NCBI GenBank assembly: GCA_002418005.1
Contig: DIDF01000093.1
Span: forward strand, 1 to 64,000
Source: Lactobacillaceae bacterium UBA5807
GTDB taxonomy: Bacteria; Bacillota; Bacilli; Lactobacillales; Lactobacillaceae
Direction of reading: 5' to 3'
Length of the DNA: 64,000 nucleotides
The notes under the pieces were generated by a model. It saw only the letters and a list, made by a program, of their open reading frames with translations. It was not told the origin of the DNA and searched no databases. The position numbers were made by a program, and so were the translations under genes. Positions 8,446 to 17,211 of the stretch are shown piece after piece; the stretch's first letter is position 1, and each line of letters starts with the position of its first letter.

Positions 8446-9125
8446 TTATTCGGCAAGATTTTTAATTAGCAGTTTAGCTACTGCTGTTGCAGAAAAAGGG
8501 TTTTGCCCGGTAATTATATGACCATCTTGAATAGCAAATTCTTTGTAAGCTCTTTTCTTTTTAAATGTTCCGCCGCGCTTTTCGACTTCTTTTTGGTTTA
8601 GAAATGGTACCACTGATTTTTTGCCCGCAAGTATTTCCTCGGCTTTGGTGAACCCGGTTACTGTCCTGTCTCTAATTAAATAATTACCATTTGCTTCTCT
8701 TATATTTAACAGGCCAGCAATTCCTTGGCAAACAGAAGTAATATACCCGCCATCTTGGTAAATTGAGTAGGCAATATGCTGAAGGTTTGCATCATTTGGA
8801 AAATCCCACATAACTCCGTGACCACCGGCATAATAAATTGCCTGGTAGTTTTCAGGATCCACTTGATCTGGGCTTAAGGAGTTACAAAGGGCTCGATTAA
8901 CAAAATCGGCATTTTTATATTCTTTCATTATTGAACCATTACATATTTCATACTTCTTGGATCTAATGGAACAAATCCGCCTTTTGGACTGACAAAATCA
9001 ACCGAAAAACCTGCCTTCATTGTAGCTTGAACAAATTCGGTTGCTTCTCCAATCCAAAGACCGGTGGGTTTACCAGTTTTTCCATATTCGACAATGTTGG
9101 TTAACACCACTAATAATTTTTTCAT
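8446..9125 (-). pseudogene. DJ-1/PfpI (Hsp31-like) family protein, split by a frameshift
   Basis: Two minus-strand frames (9125-8928, 65 aa; 8928-8446, 160 aa) make one DJ-1/PfpI protein of normal length, about 225 residues. The first part has GLWIGEATEF with the conserved Glu and FVSPKGGFVPLDPRS; the second has AIYYAGGHGVMWDFP and the nucleophile elbow SVCQG. Homologues usually read VCHG, so the residue after the Cys is unusual. The halves meet at TAATG; one added T (CAATTAATG) restores the frame. Family members act on methylglyoxal or other electrophiles as glyoxalase III-type enzymes or chaperones. It follows arsR in the same operon. It may be a real pseudogene or a sequencing error. Confidence 0.8.
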
Positions 9126-9140
9126 ATTTTTTTCTCCTCT

Positions 9141-9455
9141 TTAACTTGGTATATTCTTCGCGCTTTCTTCTAGAGAAGAGGTTAGTTCTTTCAACAAGCT
9201 GATAATATTATCCAATTTGAGAAAATAATAACGTTCAGTTCCATGTTTTTCGACCCCTAAAACATCTGCATCTAACATCAATTTGAGGTGATGTGAAATT
9301 GCCGGACGAGAAAGATTCATTTCGTCGGTAATTTGATTTACTGTCAGTTGTTTATGTTCGCACAACATTAAGACAATTTGTTGACGGTTTTCATCTTGAA
9401 AGATGGTAAAGTAAGGAATCGTTTTTCTAAAAAGATTCATTGATAGTTTTCCCAT
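9141..9455 (-). CDS. ArsR-family winged-helix transcriptional regulator
   Basis: A 104-residue regulator with IFQDENRQQIVLMLCEHKQLTVNQI followed by the recognition helix region MNLSRPAISHHLKLM, typical of ArsR-type winged helices. No metal-binding CxC motif (CVCDLC) is present. The single Cys (residue 32) could be a redox sensor, but this is speculation. AAGGAG precedes the ATG. It is first in the unit arsR-hsp31-like, with an OYE gene downstream, and a palindrome lies directly in front of it, so it is likely an autoregulated repressor responding to an electrophile. Confidence 0.82.
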   Translation of the reverse strand: MGKLSMNLFRKTIPYFTIFQDENRQQIVLMLCEHKQLTVNQITDEMNLSRPAISHHLKLMLDADVLGVEKHGTERYYFLKLDNIISLLKELTSSLEESAKNIPS

Positions 9456-9482
9456 AGTTGAACTCCTTTTTGAGTGTTTAAA

Positions 9483-9500
9483 GGTTTAAATGTTTAAACC
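9483..9500. promoter_or_regulatory. Palindromic operator in front of arsR
   Basis: GGTTTAAATGTTTAAACC is an 18-bp inverted repeat, with another TTTAAA half-site next to it at 9477-9483. It lies just downstream of the arsR -10 box, where a bound repressor would block transcription. Confidence 0.72.
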
Positions 9501-9501
9501 T

Positions 9502-9530
9502 ATTAAACAACACTATCTTCGATCAGTCAA
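9502..9530 (-). promoter_or_regulatory. Promoter of the arsR operon
   Basis: On the minus strand, TTGACT (9530-9525) and TTTAAT (9507-9502) are separated by 17 bases, and the -10 abuts the palindromic operator. Confidence 0.65.
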
Positions 9531-9539
9531 CTGAAAGCC

Positions 9540-9570
9540 AAAAAAGGAATCAGCTGATGCTGATTCCTTT
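9540..9570 (-). terminator. Intrinsic terminator of the UvrA-like gene
   Basis: AAAGGAATCAGC (9543-9554) and GCTGATTCCTTT (9559-9570) form a 12-bp stem; reading the minus strand, it ends in a T run. It follows the stop of the UvrA-like gene. Confidence 0.85.
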
Positions 9571-9592
9571 AAATGCTTCAGTTTAGGTATTT

Positions 9593-11851
9593 TTACCGCT
9601 CCAAATTATAATCTTTCAAAGCAACTCCGGTCCGAGATTTGCTAACCTTCATTGAATCTTTTGGTGTTCCAGCGTAAAGAATTTCACCACCATAAATTCC
9701 CGCGTCTGGTCCGACATCGATTAACCAGTCAGCCTGGCTGATAACTTGGAGATTGTGTTCAACAATAATTAGAGTATTGCCAGCATCTACTAAGCTATCA
9801 AACAGGGTTACTAACTTTTTGACGTCTTTCATGTGTAATCCCGCGGTTGGTTCATCCAAAAGGTAGACTGTTCCAGTTTTATTCAATTGGACAGCTAATT
9901 TTAACCGTTGCTGCTCACCACCGGAAAGGGTGGTTAAAGGCTGACCTAGGGTTAAGTAATCCAAGCCAACCTTTGCCATATTTACCAGCTTATCGTAAAT
10001 TTTGGGAGTATCCTTAAAGAAATCGATTGCTTCTTGGATTGGCATATTTAAGACTTCACTGATATTCTTTCCATGATATAAGTAACTGAGAGCTTTTTCA
10101 TTATATCTTTTGCCATGGCACATTTCACATTCTTGAACGACTGGATACATAAATGCCATGTTGGTGATGGTAACTCCTTTGCCTTTACATCTTGGACAAG
10201 CTCCCTTGCCATTGTAACTGAAAAGGGAAGTGCCAACGTGATTGGTCTGAGCAAATAGTTTGCGGACATCATCAAGAATGTTTAAGTAAGTCATTGGCGT
10301 TGAGCGAATATTTACACCAATTGAAGCCTGAGCTAAATCAATATAGGGATTGTGAAGCTTGGTCTTTAGGGTATCTACCAAGGAACTTTTGCCGGAGCCG
10401 GCAACCCCGGAAATTACAGTTTCGATTCCTAAAGGAATATCGTCGTTAACGTTCTTCAAATTATGAGTAGTCACGTTTTTCAAAGAAATAGTTTTGGTAA
10501 ACTTTCTTGGGGTTTTAAATTCTAGTTTTTGCTTGAGGTATTTACCGGTCATTGTATTTGAATCTAACATTTCTTGATAGGTACCGGTAAAAGTGATTTG
10601 GCCGCCGTCAATCCCAGCTTTTGGCCCAATTTCCACCACATAATCAGCAATTGGAATCAGTTCAGGATTATGTTCAACAACCAAAATGGTGTTACCTTTA
10701 TTCTTCAAATTTTTTAGGGCTTTTTTGATTAACTGAATGTCGTGAGGATGTAATCCAACACTAGGTTCGTCCAAGATATATACCATATCGACTAAGGAGC
10801 TGGTTAAAAACTTGGCAATCTTAATTCGCTGGGTTTCGCCGCCGGACAAAGTTTCGGTTCGCCGATCCAAAGTTAAATAACCAAGGCCGATATCTACCAG
10901 CGACTGAATTTTAGTTGAGAGTTCTCTAATTAAATCCTGAACCAGTGGGGTTTTGATACTAGCTAAAAATTTTAAAACGTGGACCATGTCCATTTGCAAT
11001 ACTTGAGCGATATTTAAACCGTTAATTTTGCAAGTTAAAACTTCAGGTCGTAGACGAGTCCCATGGCAAGCAGGGCAAGGCTTTCTGGTAGCAATTTTGG
11101 CCAAAGCTTCTTTATGGTGCTGGGCTTCTTTTTTACCAATAATTGATCGTTTAATCCGCGGGATTAATCCTTCATATAAAGCAGTCCGCGGCCACTTTAC
11201 TGGTGCGTTCTTCAGAGTGTGCTGAGGAGCATACAAAAGGTTGTTCATCTCTTTTTTTGTATAATCTTTGAGTGGCTTGTCGTTATCAAATAGTCCGCTG
11301 TATACATAACGGCGCCAACGCCAAGTGTTTGGGCCAAAGCTAACAAAAGTTATGGCCCCCTGGTTGAGAGATTTACTTGAATCAATTAAAGCATTGGCAT
11401 CAATATCGTCAACATAACCCAAACCTTGGCAAGTTTTACACATCCCTTGAGGCAGGTTAAATGAAAATGTATCCGAGTAGCCAATAAATGGTTGGCCAGC
11501 CCGAGAAAATAGGAGTCGTAATAGCGAGTAAATTCCAGTGTAAGTGGATAGAGTTGACCGAGCATTTTTACCAATTCTCTTTTGTTCAATCACAATGGCC
11601 ACTGGCAGATGTTCGATGTCTTTGACGTGGGGTTGACCATATTTAGGCAGATATTGCTGAGTGAAACTTGGGAAAGTTTCGTTTAACTCTCGTCTGGAAG
11701 CAGCAGCAATTGTGTCGAAGACTAGTGATGATTTTCCAGAACCTGACAAACCACAGAAAACAGTTATTGCGTACTTTGGGATTTTTAAGTTGATATGTTT
11801 TAAATTATTTTGATAAGCATCAACGACTTCAATTGCACCACGTTCAAACAT
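9593..11851 (-). CDS. UvrA-like ABC ATPase (UvrA paralogue)
   Basis: A 752-residue protein with two ABC cassettes: Walker A GLSGSGKSS and GVAGSGKSS, signatures LSGGETQR and LSGGEQQR, Walker B YILDEPSVGLH and YLLDEPTAGLH. UvrA-type zinc modules are visible: CKTCQGLGY, CPACHGTRL, CPRCKGKG and CEMCHGKRY. True UvrA is about 950 residues; the shorter length suggests loss of the UvrB-binding insertion, as in the UvrA2/DrrC paralogues tied to drug or DNA-damage tolerance. A TTG at 11857 gives two more residues, but GGAGG at 11859-11863 fits the ATG at 11851. It is a single gene with its own terminator. Confidence 0.87.
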   Translation of the reverse strand: MFERGAIEVVDAYQNNLKHINLKIPKYAITVFCGLSGSGKSSLVFDTIAAASRRELNETFPSFTQQYLPKYGQPHVKDIEHLPVAIVIEQKRIGKNARSTLSTYTGIYSLLRLLFSRAGQPFIGYSDTFSFNLPQGMCKTCQGLGYVDDIDANALIDSSKSLNQGAITFVSFGPNTWRWRRYVYSGLFDNDKPLKDYTKKEMNNLLYAPQHTLKNAPVKWPRTALYEGLIPRIKRSIIGKKEAQHHKEALAKIATRKPCPACHGTRLRPEVLTCKINGLNIAQVLQMDMVHVLKFLASIKTPLVQDLIRELSTKIQSLVDIGLGYLTLDRRTETLSGGETQRIKIAKFLTSSLVDMVYILDEPSVGLHPHDIQLIKKALKNLKNKGNTILVVEHNPELIPIADYVVEIGPKAGIDGGQITFTGTYQEMLDSNTMTGKYLKQKLEFKTPRKFTKTISLKNVTTHNLKNVNDDIPLGIETVISGVAGSGKSSLVDTLKTKLHNPYIDLAQASIGVNIRSTPMTYLNILDDVRKLFAQTNHVGTSLFSYNGKGACPRCKGKGVTITNMAFMYPVVQECEMCHGKRYNEKALSYLYHGKNISEVLNMPIQEAIDFFKDTPKIYDKLVNMAKVGLDYLTLGQPLTTLSGGEQQRLKLAVQLNKTGTVYLLDEPTAGLHMKDVKKLVTLFDSLVDAGNTLIIVEHNLQVISQADWLIDVGPDAGIYGGEILYAGTPKDSMKVSKSRTGVALKDYNLER

Positions 11852-11929
11852 TGGCAAACCTCCTAGTTTTAAATCGTACTTCTATGTTATCTCTTTGAAA
11901 TTTGAATTTACATAGCATTTCTGAAAACA

Positions 11930-11966
11930 ACAAAAAAGAGGTGGAACCTGAATGATTCCACCTCAA
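11930..11966 (-). terminator. Intrinsic terminator of the carbonic anhydrase gene
   Basis: GAGGTGGAA (11938-11946) and TTCCACCTC (11956-11964) pair; the minus strand continues into TTTTTTG. Confidence 0.85.
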
Positions 11967-11970
11967 AAAT

Positions 11971-12648
11971 TTATCTAAATTGCTGATTCAAATTTTTGTG
12001 AATTGGTTTAACTTCTTGATAATATAATTCCACTAATCGGCCATTATCTGGCTGCAAATCCCGGTTGTTAGTTCCAAACTGTTGTTTGAACCAGTTTACT
12101 TGCTCCTGAGAAACAGTTAATGATGGGTTGGTAATAATTACCCATTCAATGCCTTCACTTAAAGGAGGAGTTGTCAAAGAGCCTAAATAATGGAATCCAT
12201 TGGCTCTTTTTGGCAGCCAGGAAGGAATGTTGATATTTACCGGCTTATTTTTATTCTCATCAAAATTATCGATTATTTCTTGTAAGTCGTTATTGGGATC
12301 TCCCAGGTTTGGCAGCAGAGAAACGACTACTGATTGACCAATTGAATTTTGATGGACCATGTGAATTTCAAATGGAAATTTTTTGTCGTCAATTGTGTGT
12401 TCAGCTGGAGCATGAAAGTGGACCTGCTTGAAATTAAATGGCCGGTTAAATATATTGGCGAATCCGTCACCAGTTAGCCTAATAGTTGTGTGGTCATTAT
12501 ATTCAACATCTAGATTATAAGCACCATGAAAAGAAACTGGTAAGTTCTGGCGGTTATGAACTACTGCTTTTTTTGAATCCAAGTGAATCGGCGATTGTGA
12601 CTGGCCAAAGTTATTTGACCACATTGCCTGATTTGAATAGTCGAGCAT
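11971..12648 (-). CDS. Alpha-class carbonic anhydrase
   Basis: A 225-residue enzyme that interconverts CO2 and bicarbonate. The zinc-binding histidines appear in QVHFHAPAEHT (HxH) and EIHMVH, in the alpha-class order, with QSPIHL near the N-terminus and LTTPPLSEG near the end. The start is set at the ATG at 12648 because AAAGGA lies about 8 bases upstream; a TTG at 12666 would add six residues. No signal peptide is seen, so it is probably cytoplasmic, unlike many bacterial alpha-type enzymes. It follows the APC permease gene by 28 bases on the same strand and may be co-transcribed. Confidence 0.9.
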   Translation of the reverse strand: MLDYSNQAMWSNNFGQSQSPIHLDSKKAVVHNRQNLPVSFHGAYNLDVEYNDHTTIRLTGDGFANIFNRPFNFKQVHFHAPAEHTIDDKKFPFEIHMVHQNSIGQSVVVSLLPNLGDPNNDLQEIIDNFDENKNKPVNINIPSWLPKRANGFHYLGSLTTPPLSEGIEWVIITNPSLTVSQEQVNWFKQQFGTNNRDLQPDNGRLVELYYQEVKPIHKNLNQQFR

Positions 12649-12676
12649 TATTAAATGTCCTTTCAATTTTTTAGAA

Positions 12677-14272
12677 TTATTTTACCTGGTCATTTAATTT
12701 CTTTGCTTCATAAAAATCGGGGAATATTTGTCTGGTAGCAACTCCCCATTGATAGAATCCCAGTGAGGCAACAATGATGACCAAGAAATCATAGGGATAG
12801 GGGATTAAATTAATGCCATTAAACTGATGACTGCCGATAAATGACATTATTGAAATGAATACCAGGTAGGCAATCATCCAAAAGCTAGAGTAAAATGCTT
12901 TTCTGGTACTGATAAATCCTTGACGCCATTCATAGAAGAAATAAAAAGGAAGACCAAGGATGATAACCAGGATAACTTCAACCGTGGTTGGCCACATTCC
13001 CCAGTAGGTGGCTAAAGAAGCCAAAACAAATGAAAAAGGGGCCATGAATTTGAGATGTTTTAATTTAACTGGCCGTTTAAAGTTAGGAGCCATTTTTCTC
13101 ATAGAAACGGCCGTTACTGGTCCAGTTAGATAGGCGATTAGTGTTGAAGTACAAATGACCGTGGCTAAAGTTGCCCAAGATCTAAACACGGAAACCATGA
13201 CCATACTTAAAATTGTATCTACCACCATGGCAACTCGAGGAATGCCATATTTTGGATTAAGTTTGCCGATAAAATGCGGTATATGTTGGTTCTGTTCCAT
13301 TGCGTATAATGCCCTAGAAGTCGAAGCCGCAAATGAAACTCCGGTGCCAAATGGTGAAACAAAAGCATCAATGTAAAGCAAAACTGAAAGCCAGTGAAGA
13401 CCCAAAAGAATGGCTAAATCAGCAAATGGGGATTCAAAATTAATTCCCGCCCAGCCGCCATGAGCCAACATGGCTGGAGTGACTGCTGTGGTAAATGTTG
13501 ACTGAAGTAAAACATAAATTACACCGCTGATTAGCAGTGAAATGGTGATTCCGCGGCCAATATTTTTTCTGGAATCCTTGATTTCACTGCCCATATTAAT
13601 GACCGTTTGGAAAGCGTCAAAGGAGAAAATAATCCCGGCGACCGAAGTTGCGGCAAAAATTGGCGCCGAACCATAAGGCATAAAAGACTTAAAAGTATGA
13701 CCGTAATTTTCGGGGTGAAAACTGGTAATGGTCAGTGTGATGATGGTTAATAATGGAATCCCAATTTTAAACAGAGAAATGAAACTGGTAAAGTGAGTTA
13801 AAATCTGGACTGACCAGTAATTTAACAGCATAAAAATTAAAATGAACCCAAAAACTACCAATAATCCAGAGGTTGTAATTACCCCATTATGTAAGAATTT
13901 GTGGGTCCAGTTGGCCCAGGACCATGGCCAAGAACTCATGTATTGGACGGCGGCAACAGCTTCAATTGGAATCAAAGTAATTAAAGATACCCAATTAGCC
14001 CAAGCCGCTATAAAGCCTAAAAGGCTGCCATGAGAATATTGCGCATAACGGCTCATTCCTCCAGATTGGGGAAACATTGTGCCGACTTCAACGTAGACAT
14101 AAGCAATTGAGCCAATTACGATTCCACCAATAATCCAGGAAATTATTGAGGCTGGTCCAGCAATTCTTGAAGCTTCCCAAGAACCAAACAGCCAGCCGGA
14201 ACCGATCAAAGACCCCAGTGCAAGCATTACTAATTGGAACAAGCCAATTTTAGTCCGTTTATTAGAATCCAT
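12677..14272 (-). CDS. APC-family amino acid permease
   Basis: A 531-residue membrane protein with about 12-14 helices. The start has KIGLFQLVMLALGSLIGSGWLFG, the APC-superfamily helix 1 substrate-binding motif GSxxGSGW. The second helix region, FPQSGGMSRYAQYSHG, also fits the family. The substrate cannot be read; related proteins carry glutamate, GABA or other amino acids. GGAGGG precedes the ATG. Carbonic anhydrase follows directly, which could link transport to pH control (inference). Confidence 0.82.
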   Translation of the reverse strand: MDSNKRTKIGLFQLVMLALGSLIGSGWLFGSWEASRIAGPASIISWIIGGIVIGSIAYVYVEVGTMFPQSGGMSRYAQYSHGSLLGFIAAWANWVSLITLIPIEAVAAVQYMSSWPWSWANWTHKFLHNGVITTSGLLVVFGFILIFMLLNYWSVQILTHFTSFISLFKIGIPLLTIITLTITSFHPENYGHTFKSFMPYGSAPIFAATSVAGIIFSFDAFQTVINMGSEIKDSRKNIGRGITISLLISGVIYVLLQSTFTTAVTPAMLAHGGWAGINFESPFADLAILLGLHWLSVLLYIDAFVSPFGTGVSFAASTSRALYAMEQNQHIPHFIGKLNPKYGIPRVAMVVDTILSMVMVSVFRSWATLATVICTSTLIAYLTGPVTAVSMRKMAPNFKRPVKLKHLKFMAPFSFVLASLATYWGMWPTTVEVILVIILGLPFYFFYEWRQGFISTRKAFYSSFWMIAYLVFISIMSFIGSHQFNGINLIPYPYDFLVIIVASLGFYQWGVATRQIFPDFYEAKKLNDQVK

Positions 14273-14456
14273 ATTTTCCCTCCAGATGCTACAGTAACAA
14301 TAATTTTAACATCTTTTAAGTTTGCTGTGAACCAAACAAATGAGAACTTTATTAATGAAAAAATTACGGCCTGATTTTCAAGGTCAATTTTCTTGCGGTT
14401 AATGATTGGTAAACGTATGATTTGCTTAAGAAAGCTTTTTTAAGGAAGTGAGTAAA

Positions 14457-16070
14457 ATGAAGTATGTTGTCATTGGTGGAGTAGCCGGCGGGCCTTCCTT
14501 TGCTACCCGTTTAAGGCGGATTGACGAAAACGCCGAGATTATTATTCTTGAACGAGGTTCAGCAATTTCTTACGCTGGCTGTGCGATTCCGTATTACTTG
14601 GGTGGCGTTATTAAGAACAGAGATTCTTTAATTGAACGGACACCGGAAATTTTAAAGCAAAAAAATAACATCGATGTGCGCTTATTTAATGAAGTTACCA
14701 AAATTGATCCCCAAAATAAAAAGCTTGCCGTTACCAATTTGAAAACTGGCGATGAATACTCAGAAACATATGACAGGTTGGTTTTGGCAACTGGTGCCAG
14801 ACCGTACTTTCCGGATATTAAAGGAATTGAACAAGCTGACAACATTTTTGCTGTTCGCAACATGGATGATGCCGATGCGGTTAAAAACTTTTTGGATACT
14901 GAGGAGCCTAAAAGTGTGGTAATTCTTGGCGGTGGGGCAATTGGAATTGAGATTGCTGAAAGTTTTACTGAAAACAATATGGACGTCACGATTGTTGAAC
15001 AGAATGGTCAGGTTGCATATCCCCTTGATGAAGAAATTGCCGAAATCATTCAAGCAGATATGGAAAAAAATGGTGTCCGAATCCTTTTGAATCGCCAAGT
15101 CGTGGAATTTCAAGATGACGGGCATAAAGTTCTTTTAGATGATGACTCAAATATTTCTACCGATATGTTATTTATGGCAACTGGAGTTGTCCCAAACGTT
15201 GAGCTGGCCCAAGATGCTGGAATTAATTTAGCCCAAGACCATCACATTATTGTCGACAATAAGTTTCAAACAAACATTGCTGACATTTATGCAATTGGGG
15301 ATGTAATTGAAACCAAAAGCTTAATTTCTGGCCAGCCAATTCCGAGTTTGCTTTCTAGTGCTGCTAATCGTCAAGGACATTTATTGGCCGATATTTTAAG
15401 TGGGCAAAATTATGAATACCCTGGTTTTATTGGCGCTGGTGCTTCCAAATTCTTTGATTTGACTAGTAGTTTTGTTGGGTTCACCGAAAATGAGCTGAAT
15501 GCTGCAGGATATAACAACTATGCCAACGTCTTCATTACTCCTTTTGATCATGCATTTTTCTTTCCGAATGCAACAAGAGTTAACTTTAAATTAATTTACG
15601 ATACAAAATCAGGTAAAATTTTAGGCGGACAAGCTGTGGGTGAAAATGGGATTGATAAACGGATTTACCAGTTATCAGTTGCCATTTCAGGGCACCTCAC
15701 CGTTTATGATTTACCGCAGTTGGAGATTCCTTATTCGCCGCCTTATTCTTCTACTCGAGATGTTTTAAATATTGCCGGTTATGTGGCAATAAATCAGCTT
15801 CAAAACCAGATTAAGACAATTGATGCTAATGACATTCCCAAAGCAGAACTGGAAAATGGATTTTTCTTAGATATTAGAGAACCAGGCAAACCTTTTGCGG
15901 GTACGGTAATGGCGTCAGCAAATATTCCATTATCTCAGTTAAGAAATCGGATCAACGAAATTCCCACTGATCAAAAAATTTATATTACCTTTAGAAAGGG
16001 AATAGGACCATATAACGCTTCCACAATTCTTAAAGGCAAAGGTTTTGATGTTACTTTGATTAAAGAGTAA
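14457..16070 (+). CDS. CoA-disulfide reductase/NADH oxidase-like flavoprotein with degenerate rhodanese domain
   Basis: A 537-residue protein. The N-terminal part starts MKYVVIGGVAGGPSFATRLRR (FAD motif) and has SYAGCAIPYYLGG with the single active-site Cys at residue 42, typical of CoA-disulfide reductases and Nox-type oxidases. A second nucleotide motif, VILGGGAIGIEIAESF, binds NAD(P)H; YAIGDV binds FAD. The last 100 residues are a rhodanese domain (FLDIREPGKPFAGTVM), but its loop reads ITFRKGIGPYNAS with Phe in place of the catalytic Cys. A GTG at 14448 could extend it by three residues; AAGGAAG fits the ATG at 14457. The role is thiol or disulfide redox balance. Confidence 0.87.
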   Translation: MKYVVIGGVAGGPSFATRLRRIDENAEIIILERGSAISYAGCAIPYYLGGVIKNRDSLIERTPEILKQKNNIDVRLFNEVTKIDPQNKKLAVTNLKTGDEYSETYDRLVLATGARPYFPDIKGIEQADNIFAVRNMDDADAVKNFLDTEEPKSVVILGGGAIGIEIAESFTENNMDVTIVEQNGQVAYPLDEEIAEIIQADMEKNGVRILLNRQVVEFQDDGHKVLLDDDSNISTDMLFMATGVVPNVELAQDAGINLAQDHHIIVDNKFQTNIADIYAIGDVIETKSLISGQPIPSLLSSAANRQGHLLADILSGQNYEYPGFIGAGASKFFDLTSSFVGFTENELNAAGYNNYANVFITPFDHAFFFPNATRVNFKLIYDTKSGKILGGQAVGENGIDKRIYQLSVAISGHLTVYDLPQLEIPYSPPYSSTRDVLNIAGYVAINQLQNQIKTIDANDIPKAELENGFFLDIREPGKPFAGTVMASANIPLSQLRNRINEIPTDQKIYITFRKGIGPYNASTILKGKGFDVTLIKE

Positions 16071-16118
16071 AAAATAGTCTTCAATAAATACGATCGTATT
16101 TATCGGAGACTATTTTTT
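16069..16118. terminator. Bidirectional intrinsic terminator
   Basis: AAAAATAGTCT pairs with AGACTATTTTT, and the loop holds a second perfect hairpin, AAATACGATCGTATTT. It lies between converging genes. Confidence 0.85.
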
Positions 16119-16126
16119 GTTTATAA

Positions 16127-16615
16127 TTATTTTTTACCAATTACTGGTTCGTTTTTAGTATTAGTCCGAATTACCATAACATCACAGCGGGCATTTCGGT
16201 TAACAAATGAAGAAACAGATCCTTCAAGCACTTGTTGAAGCTTGCTCATACCAGTGGCACCTATGACGATTAAATCAGATTTATGATCCTTAGGGAATTC
16301 AAATGCAATAACTGTCTTTGGATTGCCAAAACGAATATGGATGTTGATTTGGCTGTCAGTGAGTCCAGAATCTGCTTTGATTTTGTCGACTAGTTTATCA
16401 AGATAATCGGTTGTATCTTCAACTAAATTGTTGATTACATCTCCATCAACCATACCGCCGTAATTATATCCGTATTGAGTTGTGCTTAAAACATGTAAAA
16501 TGTCCAGGTGGCCGTTATTAACTTTTGCCACTAAGGCACCTTTTTCAAGTGCAGTTTCAGCTTGAGTTGAACCATCAACAGGAACTAAAACATTTAGATA
16601 CTTTACTTGATCCAT
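16127..16615 (-). CDS. Universal stress protein UspA family
   Basis: A 162-residue single-domain Usp. It begins YLNVLVPVDGSTQAETALEKG and ends with the ATP-binding pattern VIGATGMSKLQQVLEGSVSSF (G-x2-G-x9-G-S), so it is of the ATP-binding class. AGGGGG precedes the ATG. The minus-strand sequence GATATAATTAAC 40 bases upstream supplies a likely -10 box, so it has its own promoter. It shares a terminator with the converging flavoprotein gene. Confidence 0.88.
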   Translation of the reverse strand: MDQVKYLNVLVPVDGSTQAETALEKGALVAKVNNGHLDILHVLSTTQYGYNYGGMVDGDVINNLVEDTTDYLDKLVDKIKADSGLTDSQINIHIRFGNPKTVIAFEFPKDHKSDLIVIGATGMSKLQQVLEGSVSSFVNRNARCDVMVIRTNTKNEPVIGKK

Positions 16616-16677
16616 GATATTTACCCCCTAAGGAATTTTATTAAGTTAATTATATCACTTGACACTTACTCCGCTAA

Positions 16678-17187
16678 TCATTTTCTTGAAGGGATGATTA
16701 CTCGCTGTTCATCTAAGATATGGCCAGCAATTTTTCTTCTTAATTCGTTTAACCAGAAACCATCATCAATATCTAATTTTGAATCTAACGCATAAAACTT
16801 AAGCTCATAATCGTGAGTTTTATCAGGTGGTTGTGGGCCATTATAGTGTTGATTTGAAACAGGATTTCTATTGCCAACCAATGGACCTGCTGTACTGTTC
16901 TTTCCTTGAACCATTGGAATTTTTAACTCTTGGCTGTTATTTTCAGGAATTTCAGTCGTGTTGGCAGGAATATTCGCAGCAAGCCAGTGAATCCACATAA
17001 AGCCACCCACTGGAACAGCATCATAATCAATAAAGATTAGCGCAAAACTTTTTGTTGCACTGGGAGCATCCTCAATTTTAATTGGAAATGATCTTAGTGG
17101 CTTTCCATCAACCATATCACTGGCAGCTGAATACTTACCGTACTTGTCTGGCAATAACCCGTTAACTAATGGAACAGAAATTCTCAT
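16678..17187 (-). CDS. YbhB/YbcL (PEBP, Raf-kinase-inhibitor-like) family protein
   Basis: A 169-residue phosphatidylethanolamine-binding-like protein. Family landmarks are SFALIFIDYDAVPVGGFMWIHWLAANIP (D-x-D and H-W) and GPQPPDKTHDYELKFYALD (GPxPPxxxH-Y). No signal peptide is visible, so it is cytoplasmic. GGGAGG precedes the ATG. The biochemical role in bacteria is unknown. It lies 24 bases after a membrane-anchored protein gene on the same strand and is probably in an operon with it. Confidence 0.85.
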   Translation of the reverse strand: MRISVPLVNGLLPDKYGKYSAASDMVDGKPLRSFPIKIEDAPSATKSFALIFIDYDAVPVGGFMWIHWLAANIPANTTEIPENNSQELKIPMVQGKNSTAGPLVGNRNPVSNQHYNGPQPPDKTHDYELKFYALDSKLDIDDGFWLNELRRKIAGHILDEQRVIIPSRK

Positions 17188-17211
17188 GATTTACTGCCTC
17201 CCAAAAAATGT

